A stretch of 42,178 nt of DNA, taken from NCBI GenBank assembly GCA_009903855.1, contig WYEK01000085.1, positions 1 through 42,178 of the forward strand. Reading direction: 5' to 3'. Position numbers and translations under genes: made by a program. The notes below the pieces were generated by a model. The model had not been told where the DNA came from, ran no database searches, and saw only the letters and a program-made list of their open reading frames with translations. Below are positions 21,747-32,769 of the stretch, in pieces. How positions within the stretch are numbered: the stretch's first letter is position 1; each line of letters begins with the position of its first letter. This DNA comes from Thermocrinis sp. GTDB taxonomy: Bacteria > Aquificota > Aquificia > Aquificales > Aquificaceae.

Positions 21747-22562
21747 TTAGCTTAGAAACATATAAAGCTCCTTTACCTCCTCTAACGTAAGCTCTATAGG
21801 AGGTCTAAGGGTGGTAATAATCAGGAGATTACCCGAAGTCTTATCTACCTTGAATATTAGCTTTTCTCCGAAATCAACAGGCTTTAGATCCCTATTGCCC
21901 TGGAGGTACTCATACAGCATTTTTAGGACTTTAGCCCTCCTCTGGGGTGTAATGATACCCTTCGTGGGAGCGACATCGTAGCTAAAGAACTCCTCCGTCC
22001 ATCTCCTGAAAATGGCTACCTGCCTTTCCTTTATTATCGTCATTTCCATTTGAGCGTGAAGGGTTAAATATCTCAAAAAGGAGTTAAGCTCCTGCGAGTC
22101 AAAACCTATTCTCCCTCTCTTTATCACACCGGAGTTTGTTTTACCTTCTATTCTTAGATATACCAGAGCTTTCTCTCCGTTAGGCGATGAGCTAATTTCA
22201 CACATTGGGTCCCTATCCGTGTTATTTACAAGGGATATATAGATTTTGTCCCTCTCTCTGTTCATAAACTCTCTCAGGCTTTTTACCAATTCCCACATAT
22301 CTCTTGGATGAACAAACGGACCACCGGTGAAAGGTAGAATCTTTGCCTTAGGTCTTCCATTTTCATTTACATCTTGGAGTTCCTCTTTTGTGTAGTAGGG
22401 CGTTGTTGTTTCCACATAGAGCCGTTGTCTCCATTCCTGTGGAAAACTAATGGGTAGTGTGTAGAGGCTTTGATGAATTTGTGGATACACTTCAAACACT
22501 AATCCTATCTTTCCATGCCTTAGGTTAAGGGGCTCTGCATTAACTTTTTCGGTTATTTCCAT
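21747..22562 (-). CDS. Hypothetical protein, partner of the downstream gene
   Basis: 271-aa ORF, GGAGGT ribosome-binding site, 14-bp gap to the downstream gene; no family recognised. Confidence 0.6.
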   Translation of the reverse strand: MEITEKVNAEPLNLRHGKIGLVFEVYPQIHQSLYTLPISFPQEWRQRLYVETTTPYYTKEELQDVNENGRPKAKILPFTGGPFVHPRDMWELVKSLREFMNRERDKIYISLVNNTDRDPMCEISSSPNGEKALVYLRIEGKTNSGVIKRGRIGFDSQELNSFLRYLTLHAQMEMTIIKERQVAIFRRWTEEFFSYDVAPTKGIITPQRRAKVLKMLYEYLQGNRDLKPVDFGEKLIFKVDKTSGNLLIITTLRPPIELTLEEVKELYMFLS

Positions 22563-22593
22563 GGTTATACCTCCTTTGTCTTTGGTTTAAAAA

Positions 22594-22610
22594 GGTCCCC
22601 CATGGGGACC
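22594..22610 (-). terminator. Intrinsic terminator or attenuator between the GGCT gene and the 271-aa gene
   Basis: GGTCCCC-CAT-GGGGACC hairpin followed on minus by TTTTTAAA. Confidence 0.7.
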
Positions 22611-22615
22611 TCGCT

Positions 22616-22966
22616 TTATACCTTCCATTCACCGGAAGGTACCAAAGCCGCACCCTCCACCTTTCTATTATACAGATAGACGTGGGCACGCAAAGGAGTG
22701 TGGTCCTCAAGGACCACCTCAATGAGCTCCCTCCTGAAGAGGAAAGGAGCTCCTTCCACCCAGTCAAGCTCCCTAAGGAGCCCTTCTGGGATTTCATAGA
22801 CCTCTCCACGCACTACCCCATCTCCGGGAACCATCCCAGGGTAGGCGCCGAGGTCATAAAGGGCAAAGCCCTTTGCCAAGGCACGCCCTAAAAAAGGACA
22901 GCCCTTTAAGAGGCTGTGCCTTGATCCACCCCTTTTAAGCGTGCCATACACGAAGAGGTAAGCCAT
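22616..22966 (-). CDS. Gamma-glutamylcyclotransferase (GGCT/AIG2-like) family protein
   Basis: MAYLFVYGTLKRGGSRHSLLKG...YPGMVPGDGVVRGEVYEIPEGLLRELDWVEGAP. Confidence 0.85.
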   Translation of the reverse strand: MAYLFVYGTLKRGGSRHSLLKGCPFLGRALAKGFALYDLGAYPGMVPGDGVVRGEVYEIPEGLLRELDWVEGAPFLFRRELIEVVLEDHTPLRAHVYLYNRKVEGAALVPSGEWKV

Positions 22967-23121
22967 TAGCCCACCTCCCCGCAATAAGGGGCCAAAAGAC
23001 CCCTCAGAGAAAGCCCTCCCTTGTTAGGAATGCTCACACTTTTGCTTCTTATCCCAACGACCATCATACATTATATATAACCCACATTCTCAGCAGTTTC
23101 TGACAGCCGACAAGTGGAAGC

Positions 23122-23163
23122 TTTCTAAAATACACCCAGTAGGGAATTTATAAAACAGCCTCA
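23122..23163 (+). repeat. Dispersed repeat copy B
   Basis: TTTCTAAAATACACCCAGTAGGGAATTTATAAAACAGCCTCA; combines motifs seen upstream and downstream of tnpB. Confidence 0.4.
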
Positions 23164-23173
23164 CAGCTTAGTT

Positions 23174-23674
23174 CTACTTCAAAAACTTTTGCCAGTATTT
23201 GTCTATCTCTTCGTCCGGCCAGCCTGTTGTTTCTTTTAGCCCTTTTTTAAGAATATCCAAATAGAGCTGAGAGGGCGTGTTTTTTTCATCATACCAGCAT
23301 CCAGTAAAGGTAAGTATCTTCAATCCGTCCTTTTCCCCCAGTGTGACTATCTTATCATACCACCCTTTTCCTTCTTGTCTTTGCAAATCTTCAAGCTGGC
23401 TCTCCTTTATTTTCCAAAGCCTGACTACTGCATGATACTCTGAATCAGTTTCCTTCTCACAGGATAAGAAGGCTACTCCCTGATTATTCCACCTTCCAGA
23501 ACTCTTTGCGAAGTAAACCCTATATGGAACCCACATCCATCCAAGAGATTCAGGTTCCGTTTTGTCTCTACAGCCTTCGTAATGTACCCCCATAAAAGTA
23601 CCGCCCCTAATGTAAACCAAGAATCTTTCCTTAAGTAGATTAGAGCCGTATGCGGCGTAGATAACATAGGACAT
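23174..23674 (-). CDS. GGCT-like fold family protein
   Basis: MSYVIYAAYGSNLLKERFLVYIRGG...RVYFAKSSGRWNNQGVAFL. Confidence 0.75.
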   Translation of the reverse strand: MSYVIYAAYGSNLLKERFLVYIRGGTFMGVHYEGCRDKTEPESLGWMWVPYRVYFAKSSGRWNNQGVAFLSCEKETDSEYHAVVRLWKIKESQLEDLQRQEGKGWYDKIVTLGEKDGLKILTFTGCWYDEKNTPSQLYLDILKKGLKETTGWPDEEIDKYWQKFLK

Positions 23675-23739
23675 ACCTATCCCTCCCTTCTTATATTTTA
23701 AACCTGTCTTGGTAAAATATTAACTGGGAGGTTTAAGCC

Positions 23740-24705
23740 ATGAGAAAAAGCCTTTTGCTTTTGCCCTTTAGTGTGGCCTTGGCTCAGCCTGTTATAGAGC
23801 CCAACTTTGCGGATAGACTGTTTCCCTACATTACCTACGGGGAAGTTTGGAGTGGCACGCCCGCCATGTTGAAGGATGTAGCCATTCCTAATGTGCTAAT
23901 TGTTTACGGTTCAAAGGAGGACCCAGAGGTTGTAGCCCAAGCGGGCAAGATTGCCTTTTACTTGGGGCAGTGGGTAGAAGACATTGGCTTTGGTGCAGAA
24001 GAGGTAAAACAGTCCAAAATACCACCACTACTGGTAAGCGACACCCAACTAAAGAACCTTCAGTGGAAAAACATCATAGTGGTTGGCACCAACAACGATG
24101 TGGTAAAGGAGCTGGGACTGACCTTTGAAAAGCCCACCATAAAGATGGTGGAAAAAGATGGAAAAAGGATTCTGGTGGTGGGAGGAGCCAACAAGGAACA
24201 AACTATACAGTCTGCCAAATACCTTGCGGATGTTAGGCTAAACTTCAAGGCGGGTGCCTACAGAACCTTCTTCTCCTTTGTGGCATTGAGGGGACACATA
24301 GAAAAGGGTGAGTTTGACACCGCCCTAAGGCTTGTCAGGAGCCCTCTGGGGATTTCCGCCTGTGGTAAAAACATGGCTTTGGCTGCACCTATGGTAGCCC
24401 AATGGTCAGATGATATAAAGGCAGTGGTTAAAAAGAGGAACACCATTCTATACCAAGAACTGCCAAAGGCTTTGGAAGAGAGAGACAAAGAGAAGGCGGT
24501 TGCCCTTTGGAAGGACGCAATGCTAACCTGCTACCAATGCCATCAAGGTATAGGCATACCTCAGGTAAGAAAGTTCAAACCAGTGGAAGAGATCCACGCA
24601 AAACATCAAAGGATCGCAGAAAGCTTTGGTTTGCTTCAGTTGGCTGGAGACCAAAAATCTTGTACAGCCTGCCACGCAGGACAGACGCAAATTAGAGGGT
24701 ATTAG
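23740..24705 (+). CDS. Secreted di-heme c-type cytochrome with an N-terminal non-heme domain
   Basis: Signal-like N-terminus; two CXXCH motifs (CYQCH, CTACH) near the C-terminus; N-terminal alpha/beta-like PNVLIVYGSKEDPEVVAQAGKIAFYLG. Confidence 0.75.
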   Translation: MRKSLLLLPFSVALAQPVIEPNFADRLFPYITYGEVWSGTPAMLKDVAIPNVLIVYGSKEDPEVVAQAGKIAFYLGQWVEDIGFGAEEVKQSKIPPLLVSDTQLKNLQWKNIIVVGTNNDVVKELGLTFEKPTIKMVEKDGKRILVVGGANKEQTIQSAKYLADVRLNFKAGAYRTFFSFVALRGHIEKGEFDTALRLVRSPLGISACGKNMALAAPMVAQWSDDIKAVVKKRNTILYQELPKALEERDKEKAVALWKDAMLTCYQCHQGIGIPQVRKFKPVEEIHAKHQRIAESFGLLQLAGDQKSCTACHAGQTQIRGY

Positions 24706-25331
24706 TGAAAAGGGTCATCCTCCTCTCCCTTTTCTTCCCCTTCCTTCTTGTTTTTTTGTGCGTTAGGCTTGCCTTTACAGAATTTTTCGTGGAGTTGAAT
24801 TACAGATTTGGGAACCTGCCACCGGACCATCGGGGCATGAGTTATGAAGAAAGGTTAAACATTGCCAAGCTGGGGCTAAGGTCTGTGCTATCCGACGAAG
24901 GATTGCAGGAGTTTATCAATTCTGGACTTTTTAGAGAAAAGGAAATAAAGCATATGCAGGACGTGAAGAAACTTCTTTCAGTGATCTTTAAGGCTCTCTA
25001 CCTTGGAGGTCCCCTCTGGCTAATTCTCTTTTTTAGCCTAAGGAACAAAAGAAAAATGGGTCTTACGCTCCTTCTTGGTCCAACTCTTACGGAAATTTTC
25101 GTTATCTTTGTTCTTATCTTTTCCCTCTTAAACTACGACCTACTTTTTGAAGGTTTCCACAACTTCTTTTTTGATCCATACTCTTGGCGTTTTTTTGACG
25201 AAGATATGTTGCTTAGGGTATATCCTATGAAGTTCTGGTATAACGCCACCCTTTGGGTAGGAATGTTTGCCTTTATTTTAAATTCCTTCTTCCAAGCCCT
25301 CGGGTTTATACTTTGGAGAAGTGCTTCTTGA
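24705..25331 (+). CDS. Hypothetical membrane protein
   Basis: Multiple hydrophobic segments; adjoins the cytochrome stop codon. Confidence 0.6.
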   Translation: MKRVILLSLFFPFLLVFLCVRLAFTEFFVELNYRFGNLPPDHRGMSYEERLNIAKLGLRSVLSDEGLQEFINSGLFREKEIKHMQDVKKLLSVIFKALYLGGPLWLILFFSLRNKRKMGLTLLLGPTLTEIFVIFVLIFSLLNYDLLFEGFHNFFFDPYSWRFFDEDMLLRVYPMKFWYNATLWVGMFAFILNSFFQALGFILWRSAS

Positions 25332-28215
25332 GCTTTTCCTCCAAAGGTTCCGGCTTTCCAAGGTAATAACCCTGTGCGTAGTCTATGCCTAAATCTTTAA
25401 CTACCTCCAAAACCTTTTCATTTTCCACATACTCTGCAATAGTTTTAATTCCCATCTTTTTTGCTACGCTTACAATTCCCTCAATGAAAACTCTGTCTGT
25501 AGGTGAATTGGGAAGAGTTTTTATAAATTCCCCCTCAATCTTTAAAAAGTCCACGGGTAGGTATTTGAGATAGTAAAAGGAGGAATAGCCCGAGCCAAAG
25601 TCGTCTATGGCAAAGCGAAAACCTTCACTCTTCAACTCCCTAACAAAGCTCACAACCCGCATAATATCCTCAATGGCTTTTCTCTCTGTGATCTCAAAGA
25701 TAACATTGGTAGTAGGAACAGAATACTTATCCGCAAGGGCTCTGACTTTTTCCGCAAACTCCTCCGTGGCGTTCTCCGGCACCAAGTTAATGAATATGAA
25801 AAGAGGAAATTTATTTTCAAAAAGTTTGTAGTTTTCAAAAACCCTTTTTATAAGCAAAAAGTCAAGCTTTTGCATGGCACCTATCCTCTCCGCCACATCC
25901 ACAAATTCCCCCGCACTCAAAAATCTACCGTTAAACTTTATCCTCATAAGCACCTCAAAGCCAAAGAGGGACATGTCCTTTAGGTCTATGATCTCCTGAT
26001 AAAAGGGCACGACGGAGGATTTCTCCAAGCTTTCCATGATGGACCTTTCCACCTCCTTTACCACAGAGAATTTATGAGGAGATTCTTCCGAACTTAGGAC
26101 TATGCCCTTACCTTTTCTTTTTGCCTCCCTCATTAAGTATTCCGCGTAAGTTATGAGTTCCTCTTCGCTGGTGCCGTCCTGAGGATAGGATACTACAACT
26201 GCACTTATACTTATAGGAATTTCTTTATCCTCTATTTTTACAGGTGTGGAGGACAGCTCGTCTTGGAGTCTTTTTGCTACCGCCAGTGCGGTATCCCTTG
26301 AAAGGTCTGGCAGGAGAACCACAAACGAATCCCCTCCAAACCTCGCTGGGATATCCATTCTCCTAAAGAGGCTCCTTTTTAACCTCTTGCTGAGCTCTTT
26401 TAGAACCATGTCCGCGGTATGGTGTCCGTATACATCGTTTATAAGCTTGAAGTCGTCTATGTCTATGAGGACTATAGAGAAAATAGAACCAGTCTTCGAG
26501 CTTATTTCTATGTTATCTCTAACATACCTTTCAAAGGTTTTTCTGTTATACAGCATAGTAAGTGGGTCACACTCGGAGAGGATCTTAACGTTCAGTTGGG
26601 CATTTTCCAGGTCTTCTATAACCTTCATCAAACTTACTACGTGGAACAGTTGATTGGAAACAGTTTTGAAGAAAGCAAGATCATCCTTACCAAAGGGTTT
26701 CTTTAACCTGACGCCCACCACTCCCGCTTGATACTGACCATGTTCAAACTTGGCAAAGCAAAAGTTATCTTTCGTCCCAAAAGTATTTGGGTCTGCTTGA
26801 ACCTCCGCAAGGAGCGACTTTGCTTCCTCTTCTGTAAAGTTTTTTATAAACAGAGAAGAGAGGATGAGCATTTCTATGCTTCCTGCGCTTTGGTCAAACA
26901 TATAAAAGAAGCTACCGTCCATAGGCAGAACATAGTCCAGTCTATCTAGAACTTGCTTTGAAAAGGTGTCTATGTTATTGTGTGCCTGAACGACGTATTC
27001 GGAGGTATCAAGCATGGTGTATAGCCTTTGAATCTCCTTTGCCTTTTCTTTAAGGAGCTCATCAAAGTTCTTGTGCTGTAGGAAATACAATAAGAGATGG
27101 CTTTCTATGTTTCTTATGTGGGTATTTATTAGAGGGTTCTCTAAATCCGCAGAATATCTACCAAGTATCAAATACCCCTCCCTAACTTGAAAGTACCTAC
27201 CATCTTCTAAAATGCCCATTCCTTCTTCTAAGATCCTGTTCCAATCTTCGGGTGGTTTTAGGTCTTCCTCCCTTTCCTTCAGTCCATAAAAGTAAGCCTT
27301 TAGCTCCTTTGTGTTGAGGTCGTATATGCATAGGCTGTTTATAAAACCCTCTTCAAAGACCTTACCCAATGCAACCTTCAGCACACTACCCTCCCACTTG
27401 GGCACAGCCTTTGCGAGAGAATCCAAAAGAGCCCTTGAATGTATAACTATTTCCTTACCAACATCTACAATCTCTACCTTAACAACGCCATAGGCAATGA
27501 GCAAGTAAGCCAGAGCCCTATAAAAGGAAACCGCTATCCAAATTATGTCGTTATAGTGAGTGTAAAAAATGGGAAGGGCAGAGCTAATGCTGTAAAAGAA
27601 TATACCCAACGCCATGTGCTTGCTTGCCCTCTTGCCGTAGACCTTTTTCTTTACTATAAAGTAAGCAAGCAAGAAACCCCAAAGGGCAAGCCCAGCCCAA
27701 AGCACATCGGAAATGGTGGTTGAACCCACCCCCTCCATGTAGGTTTTGGGAAGCAAAGGATAATAAAGCACTATGAAGAAGGAAACCACCAAAGAGGAGA
27801 GTAGCAAAGCAAGGAACTTAAGGTAGGAAAACCTACCGTTTTTGTGAAGCATTCCAAGGGTTATGCCAAGCAATGTGTATGCTGTAAAGGTGATGTGTAG
27901 CCAAGAGACCTTATCCCTATGGTTTGGTGTTATGAAGTCAGGAAAGAACACAAAGGAAAGAATATGAAAGGCTTTAGGGATGAGAGAAGGAACGAGGAAC
28001 AGGGCGGTATAGTAAAGCTTGCTTTTAATGAGAAACTGACCCACCAAAAGGGGAGTAAGCACAGTGCTCGCAAACAGAAAGAAGGTAGGAATATGGATTA
28101 TGGCAATAAGGTAGGAAAAGGTAGATGGGCTTGGGACCACAGAGTCGTGTATGAGGAGGACAAACAGGGCGGATAGGAGCCCCAAGGCTAATAAAAGCTT
28201 TTCTTTATAACCCAT
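25306..28215 (-). CDS. Membrane GGDEF/EAL protein (cyclic-di-GMP signalling)
   Basis: N-terminal TM segments; CDPLTMLYNRKTFERYV...RFGGDSFVVLLPD; EAL-domain FEVLMRI, EITE, AIDDFGSGYSSF, AEYVE, QGYYLGKP. Confidence 0.93.
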   Translation of the reverse strand: MGYKEKLLLALGLLSALFVLLIHDSVVPSPSTFSYLIAIIHIPTFFLFASTVLTPLLVGQFLIKSKLYYTALFLVPSLIPKAFHILSFVFFPDFITPNHRDKVSWLHITFTAYTLLGITLGMLHKNGRFSYLKFLALLLSSLVVSFFIVLYYPLLPKTYMEGVGSTTISDVLWAGLALWGFLLAYFIVKKKVYGKRASKHMALGIFFYSISSALPIFYTHYNDIIWIAVSFYRALAYLLIAYGVVKVEIVDVGKEIVIHSRALLDSLAKAVPKWEGSVLKVALGKVFEEGFINSLCIYDLNTKELKAYFYGLKEREEDLKPPEDWNRILEEGMGILEDGRYFQVREGYLILGRYSADLENPLINTHIRNIESHLLLYFLQHKNFDELLKEKAKEIQRLYTMLDTSEYVVQAHNNIDTFSKQVLDRLDYVLPMDGSFFYMFDQSAGSIEMLILSSLFIKNFTEEEAKSLLAEVQADPNTFGTKDNFCFAKFEHGQYQAGVVGVRLKKPFGKDDLAFFKTVSNQLFHVVSLMKVIEDLENAQLNVKILSECDPLTMLYNRKTFERYVRDNIEISSKTGSIFSIVLIDIDDFKLINDVYGHHTADMVLKELSKRLKRSLFRRMDIPARFGGDSFVVLLPDLSRDTALAVAKRLQDELSSTPVKIEDKEIPISISAVVVSYPQDGTSEEELITYAEYLMREAKRKGKGIVLSSEESPHKFSVVKEVERSIMESLEKSSVVPFYQEIIDLKDMSLFGFEVLMRIKFNGRFLSAGEFVDVAERIGAMQKLDFLLIKRVFENYKLFENKFPLFIFINLVPENATEEFAEKVRALADKYSVPTTNVIFEITERKAIEDIMRVVSFVRELKSEGFRFAIDDFGSGYSSFYYLKYLPVDFLKIEGEFIKTLPNSPTDRVFIEGIVSVAKKMGIKTIAEYVENEKVLEVVKDLGIDYAQGYYLGKPEPLEEKLKKHFSKV

Positions 28216-28882
28216 AATCCACGCTTACCCCTTCCGGTCTATCCTTTATTAGCTTCATTATAAACTCTGCCACCTTTTCTGGTGGCTTTAGGGTGAGAGG
28301 GTTCTCCTGCGGATAAGCCTTTGCCCTCATCTGGGTTCTGGTGGCACCGGGGTTAAAGGCATACACCTTTATTCCCTTTGGCTTTAGCTCCTCCGCCAAA
28401 AGCAGAGAAAAACCCTCCATTCCGAACTTTGAAACTGCATAGGCACCCCAGTAGGGTGCGGGTCTTTTGCCCGCCCCAGAGGATAGGTTTATTATCACTC
28501 CTCCACCTTTCACATAGGGCAGGGCATACTTGGTGATGTAAAAGACGCCGTTTAGATTGACCCTTATGACCTCCTCCCAGACCTCCTCGGGATATTTTTC
28601 TATGGGCACTCTCTCCCCCAGTATGCTGGCGTTGTTGATCAAAAGGTCAAATTCTCCGAGCTTTTCCCTACAAAATTCCACAAAGGCTTTGGCAGAATTT
28701 CTGTCTCCCACATCGCAGGCTTTCACGTATAAATTTTTCGGCTCTTTTAGTTCTTCTTTAAGTCCTTTTACTCCCTCCTCCGTTCTTCCACAGGTGCAAA
28801 CGTTCCACCCTTCCTTTAAGAAGAGTTCCACCACCGCCCTGCCAATTCCCCTCGTTCCTCCGGTTATGACAAGGTTTGGCAT
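28205..28882 (-). CDS. SDR-family oxidoreductase
   Basis: VITGGTRGIGRAVVELF; INNAS; YWGAYAVSKFGMEGF. Confidence 0.9.
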   Translation of the reverse strand: MPNLVITGGTRGIGRAVVELFLKEGWNVCTCGRTEEGVKGLKEELKEPKNLYVKACDVGDRNSAKAFVEFCREKLGEFDLLINNASILGERVPIEKYPEEVWEEVIRVNLNGVFYITKYALPYVKGGGVIINLSSGAGKRPAPYWGAYAVSKFGMEGFSLLLAEELKPKGIKVYAFNPGATRTQMRAKAYPQENPLTLKPPEKVAEFIMKLIKDRPEGVSVDYGL

Positions 28883-28901
28883 GCAATTAGTATAAAATTA
28901 G

Positions 28902-30371
<1,470 letters not shown>

Positions 30372-30418
30372 TGGTATAATATACTACTCACAGGTTATTC
30401 AATAAGGAGGTAATTGGT

Positions 30419-30691
30419 ATGGCTCTTCCAAAGGAAGTTAAAGAAAGGATCATACAAGAGTACAGGAGGCACGAAAAGGATACAGGCTCTCCGGAGGTGC
30501 AGATAGCTATACTTACTGAGAAGATCAACAGGCTAACGGAGCACCTCAAAAAACACAAAAAGGACATACACTCAAGGAGAGGACTCATTGCTATGATCCA
30601 TGCAAGAAGGAAGCATTTGGAGTACCTTAGAGAAAAGGATTACCAAAAGTATTTGGAGGTGGTCAATAAGCTCGGTCTGAAGGTTAAGTGA
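30419..30691 (+). CDS. rpsO: 30S ribosomal protein S15
   Basis: [50 protein letters not shown]. Confidence 0.98.
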   Translation: MALPKEVKERIIQEYRRHEKDTGSPEVQIAILTEKINRLTEHLKKHKKDIHSRRGLIAMIHARRKHLEYLREKDYQKYLEVVNKLGLKVK

Positions 30692-32769
30692 TGGAGAGGA
30701 TAGAAGCTAAGCTTGGAGACAAAGACCCAATAATTATAGAAACGGGTCATTACGCCAAGCTATCGGACGGTGCGGTGGTAGTCCGGCAGGGGGATACAGC
30801 GGTTTTGGTAACCGCGGTTATGTCCGAAAACCCCATTCAGAACATTGACTTTGTCCCCCTTACGGTGGATTACCGGGAGCAATCCTCCGCCTGGGGTAAA
30901 ATTCCCGGAGGTTTTATAAAGAGGGAGGGCAAACCCACCGAAAGGGAGGTCTTGGTCTCTCGGGTTATAGACCGTCCTATAAGACCACTACTGCCCGAGG
31001 GCTTTCCTTACGAAGTGGTGATCACAGCCCTCACCCTTTCCGCAGACGACAAGTACGACCCCGATGTACTGGCTATAACGGGTGCAAGCGCTGCTTTGCA
31101 CATTTCTCGTATTCCCTTCGATGGTCCCATTGTGGGGCTAAGGGTCTGCAGGGTGGACGGCAAATTCGTGGTAAATCCCACTTACGAAGAAAGGCAGAGG
31201 GCGGACCTGGATATTATTATGGCTTGTTCTGAGTCTGCCATTGTGATGGTGGAGGGTGGTGCTAAGGAGGTGGATGAGGAGACCTTTATGGATGCCCTCT
31301 ACTTTGGACAGTCCTCTGCCTTGGAGCTTTTGAGGGCTCAGGAGGAACTTAGACAAAGAGTAGGCGTTCCAAAGGTACAGTTTGAGGGGCTTGAGCTCCC
31401 CGCAGAATGGCAAAAGCTTTTAGAGGAGCAATGCACAGAGAGGATCAAAGAATCCTTGAAAATCCAAGACAAAAGGGAAAGAAAGAGCCTACAGGCAAAG
31501 ATTTTGGATGAGTTCATAGCCAACAATCAAGTTCCCCAAGAGCTTGCCTTTAAGGTGGGCTACCAATACAAAAAGCTCATCAGCAAGCTCATGAGGGAAA
31601 TGGTCCTAACAGAAGGCAAAAGGATCGATGGCAGGGGTCCCAAGGACATAAGGCCCATCACCATAGAGGTTCATCCCTTTGAAAGACCCCATGGCAGTGC
31701 CATATTCACAAGGGGTCAAACCCAAGCCTTTGCCACTGTTACACTGGGTGCCCCAGAGGAAGCCCAGCTGGTGGAGACCATATACGAAGGAGAGACCTTC
31801 AAAAGGTTCATGCTTCACTATAACTTCCCACCCTTTTCCACCGGAGAGGCAAAGCCTTGGGGACCTCCCCGTAGGAGGGAAATAGGACACGGTGCTCTGG
31901 CAGAAAGGGCTTTGGAGCCTCTGATACCCCCTCAGGAGGAGTTTCCTTACATAATACGGGTGGTTTCTAACATACTGGAATCCAACGGTTCTACTTCAAT
32001 GGCTACTGTCTGTGCGGGTTCTTTGGCGCTCTTTGATGCGGGCGTTCCCATGAAAAAGCATGTGGCGGGCATAGCCATGGGGCTAATAATGGAAGGGGAA
32101 CGCTACGTGATCCTCTCGGACATCTTGGGAGATGAGGACCAGCTGGGAGACATGGACTTTAAGGTGGCGGGCACGAGGGATGGTATAACCAGCGTGCAGA
32201 TGGACATCAAAATAAAAGGTCTAACTAGAGAGATTATGAGGTCCGCCCTCATGCAGGCAAGGGAGGGAAGGCTCTACATCTTGGAAAAGATGTACTCCGC
32301 AATGCCGGAGCCAAGGAAGGAAGTATCTCCATACGCACCAAAGATAGAGATCATAACCATACCGGAAGACAAGGCTTTGACAGTCATTGGTCCAGGTGGT
32401 AAAAACGTGAGGGAATGGAGGGAAAAGCTTGGTGTTTCCGTTTGGGTCCACGAGGGAGGAAGGACCTCTCTTACCAGCATGGACAGGGAAGCCATAGAAA
32501 AGGTGAAAGCCATCATAATGAAGTTGTTGGAAGATGTGGAGGTGGGCAAGGTTTATGAGGGAAAGATAGTCAGGGTAGAGCCCTACGGTGTCTTTGTGGA
32601 GATTATGGAAGGAAAAACTGGAATGCTCCATGTTTCTAAGATGGCGGAGAAGGTTAAGGATGTTAGGGCTAGGTTCAAGGTGGGGGATACTATAAAGGTA
32701 AAGGTGCTTGACATAGACGAAAGAGGAAGACCAAATTTAACAACGATTGGTATAGACCAGCCGGCGTAG
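30688..32769 (+). CDS. pnp: Polyribonucleotide nucleotidyltransferase
   Basis: RNase PH repeats, [16 protein letters not shown] and S1 domains at C-terminus. Confidence 0.98.
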   Translation: MMERIEAKLGDKDPIIIETGHYAKLSDGAVVVRQGDTAVLVTAVMSENPIQNIDFVPLTVDYREQSSAWGKIPGGFIKREGKPTEREVLVSRVIDRPIRPLLPEGFPYEVVITALTLSADDKYDPDVLAITGASAALHISRIPFDGPIVGLRVCRVDGKFVVNPTYEERQRADLDIIMACSESAIVMVEGGAKEVDEETFMDALYFGQSSALELLRAQEELRQRVGVPKVQFEGLELPAEWQKLLEEQCTERIKESLKIQDKRERKSLQAKILDEFIANNQVPQELAFKVGYQYKKLISKLMREMVLTEGKRIDGRGPKDIRPITIEVHPFERPHGSAIFTRGQTQAFATVTLGAPEEAQLVETIYEGETFKRFMLHYNFPPFSTGEAKPWGPPRRREIGHGALAERALEPLIPPQEEFPYIIRVVSNILESNGSTSMATVCAGSLALFDAGVPMKKHVAGIAMGLIMEGERYVILSDILGDEDQLGDMDFKVAGTRDGITSVQMDIKIKGLTREIMRSALMQAREGRLYILEKMYSAMPEPRKEVSPYAPKIEIITIPEDKALTVIGPGGKNVREWREKLGVSVWVHEGGRTSLTSMDREAIEKVKAIIMKLLEDVEVGKVYEGKIVRVEPYGVFVEIMEGKTGMLHVSKMAEKVKDVRARFKVGDTIKVKVLDIDERGRPNLTTIGIDQPA

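Noticed and set aside
22540-22809. 89-aa minus ORF overlapping the GGCT gene
   Set aside because: Out of frame with the clear GGCT-like protein and spans the terminator hairpin.
19163-23163. Repeats A, B and D as a CRISPR array
   Set aside because: Copies are kilobases apart, imperfect and not regularly spaced; no cas genes in the window.
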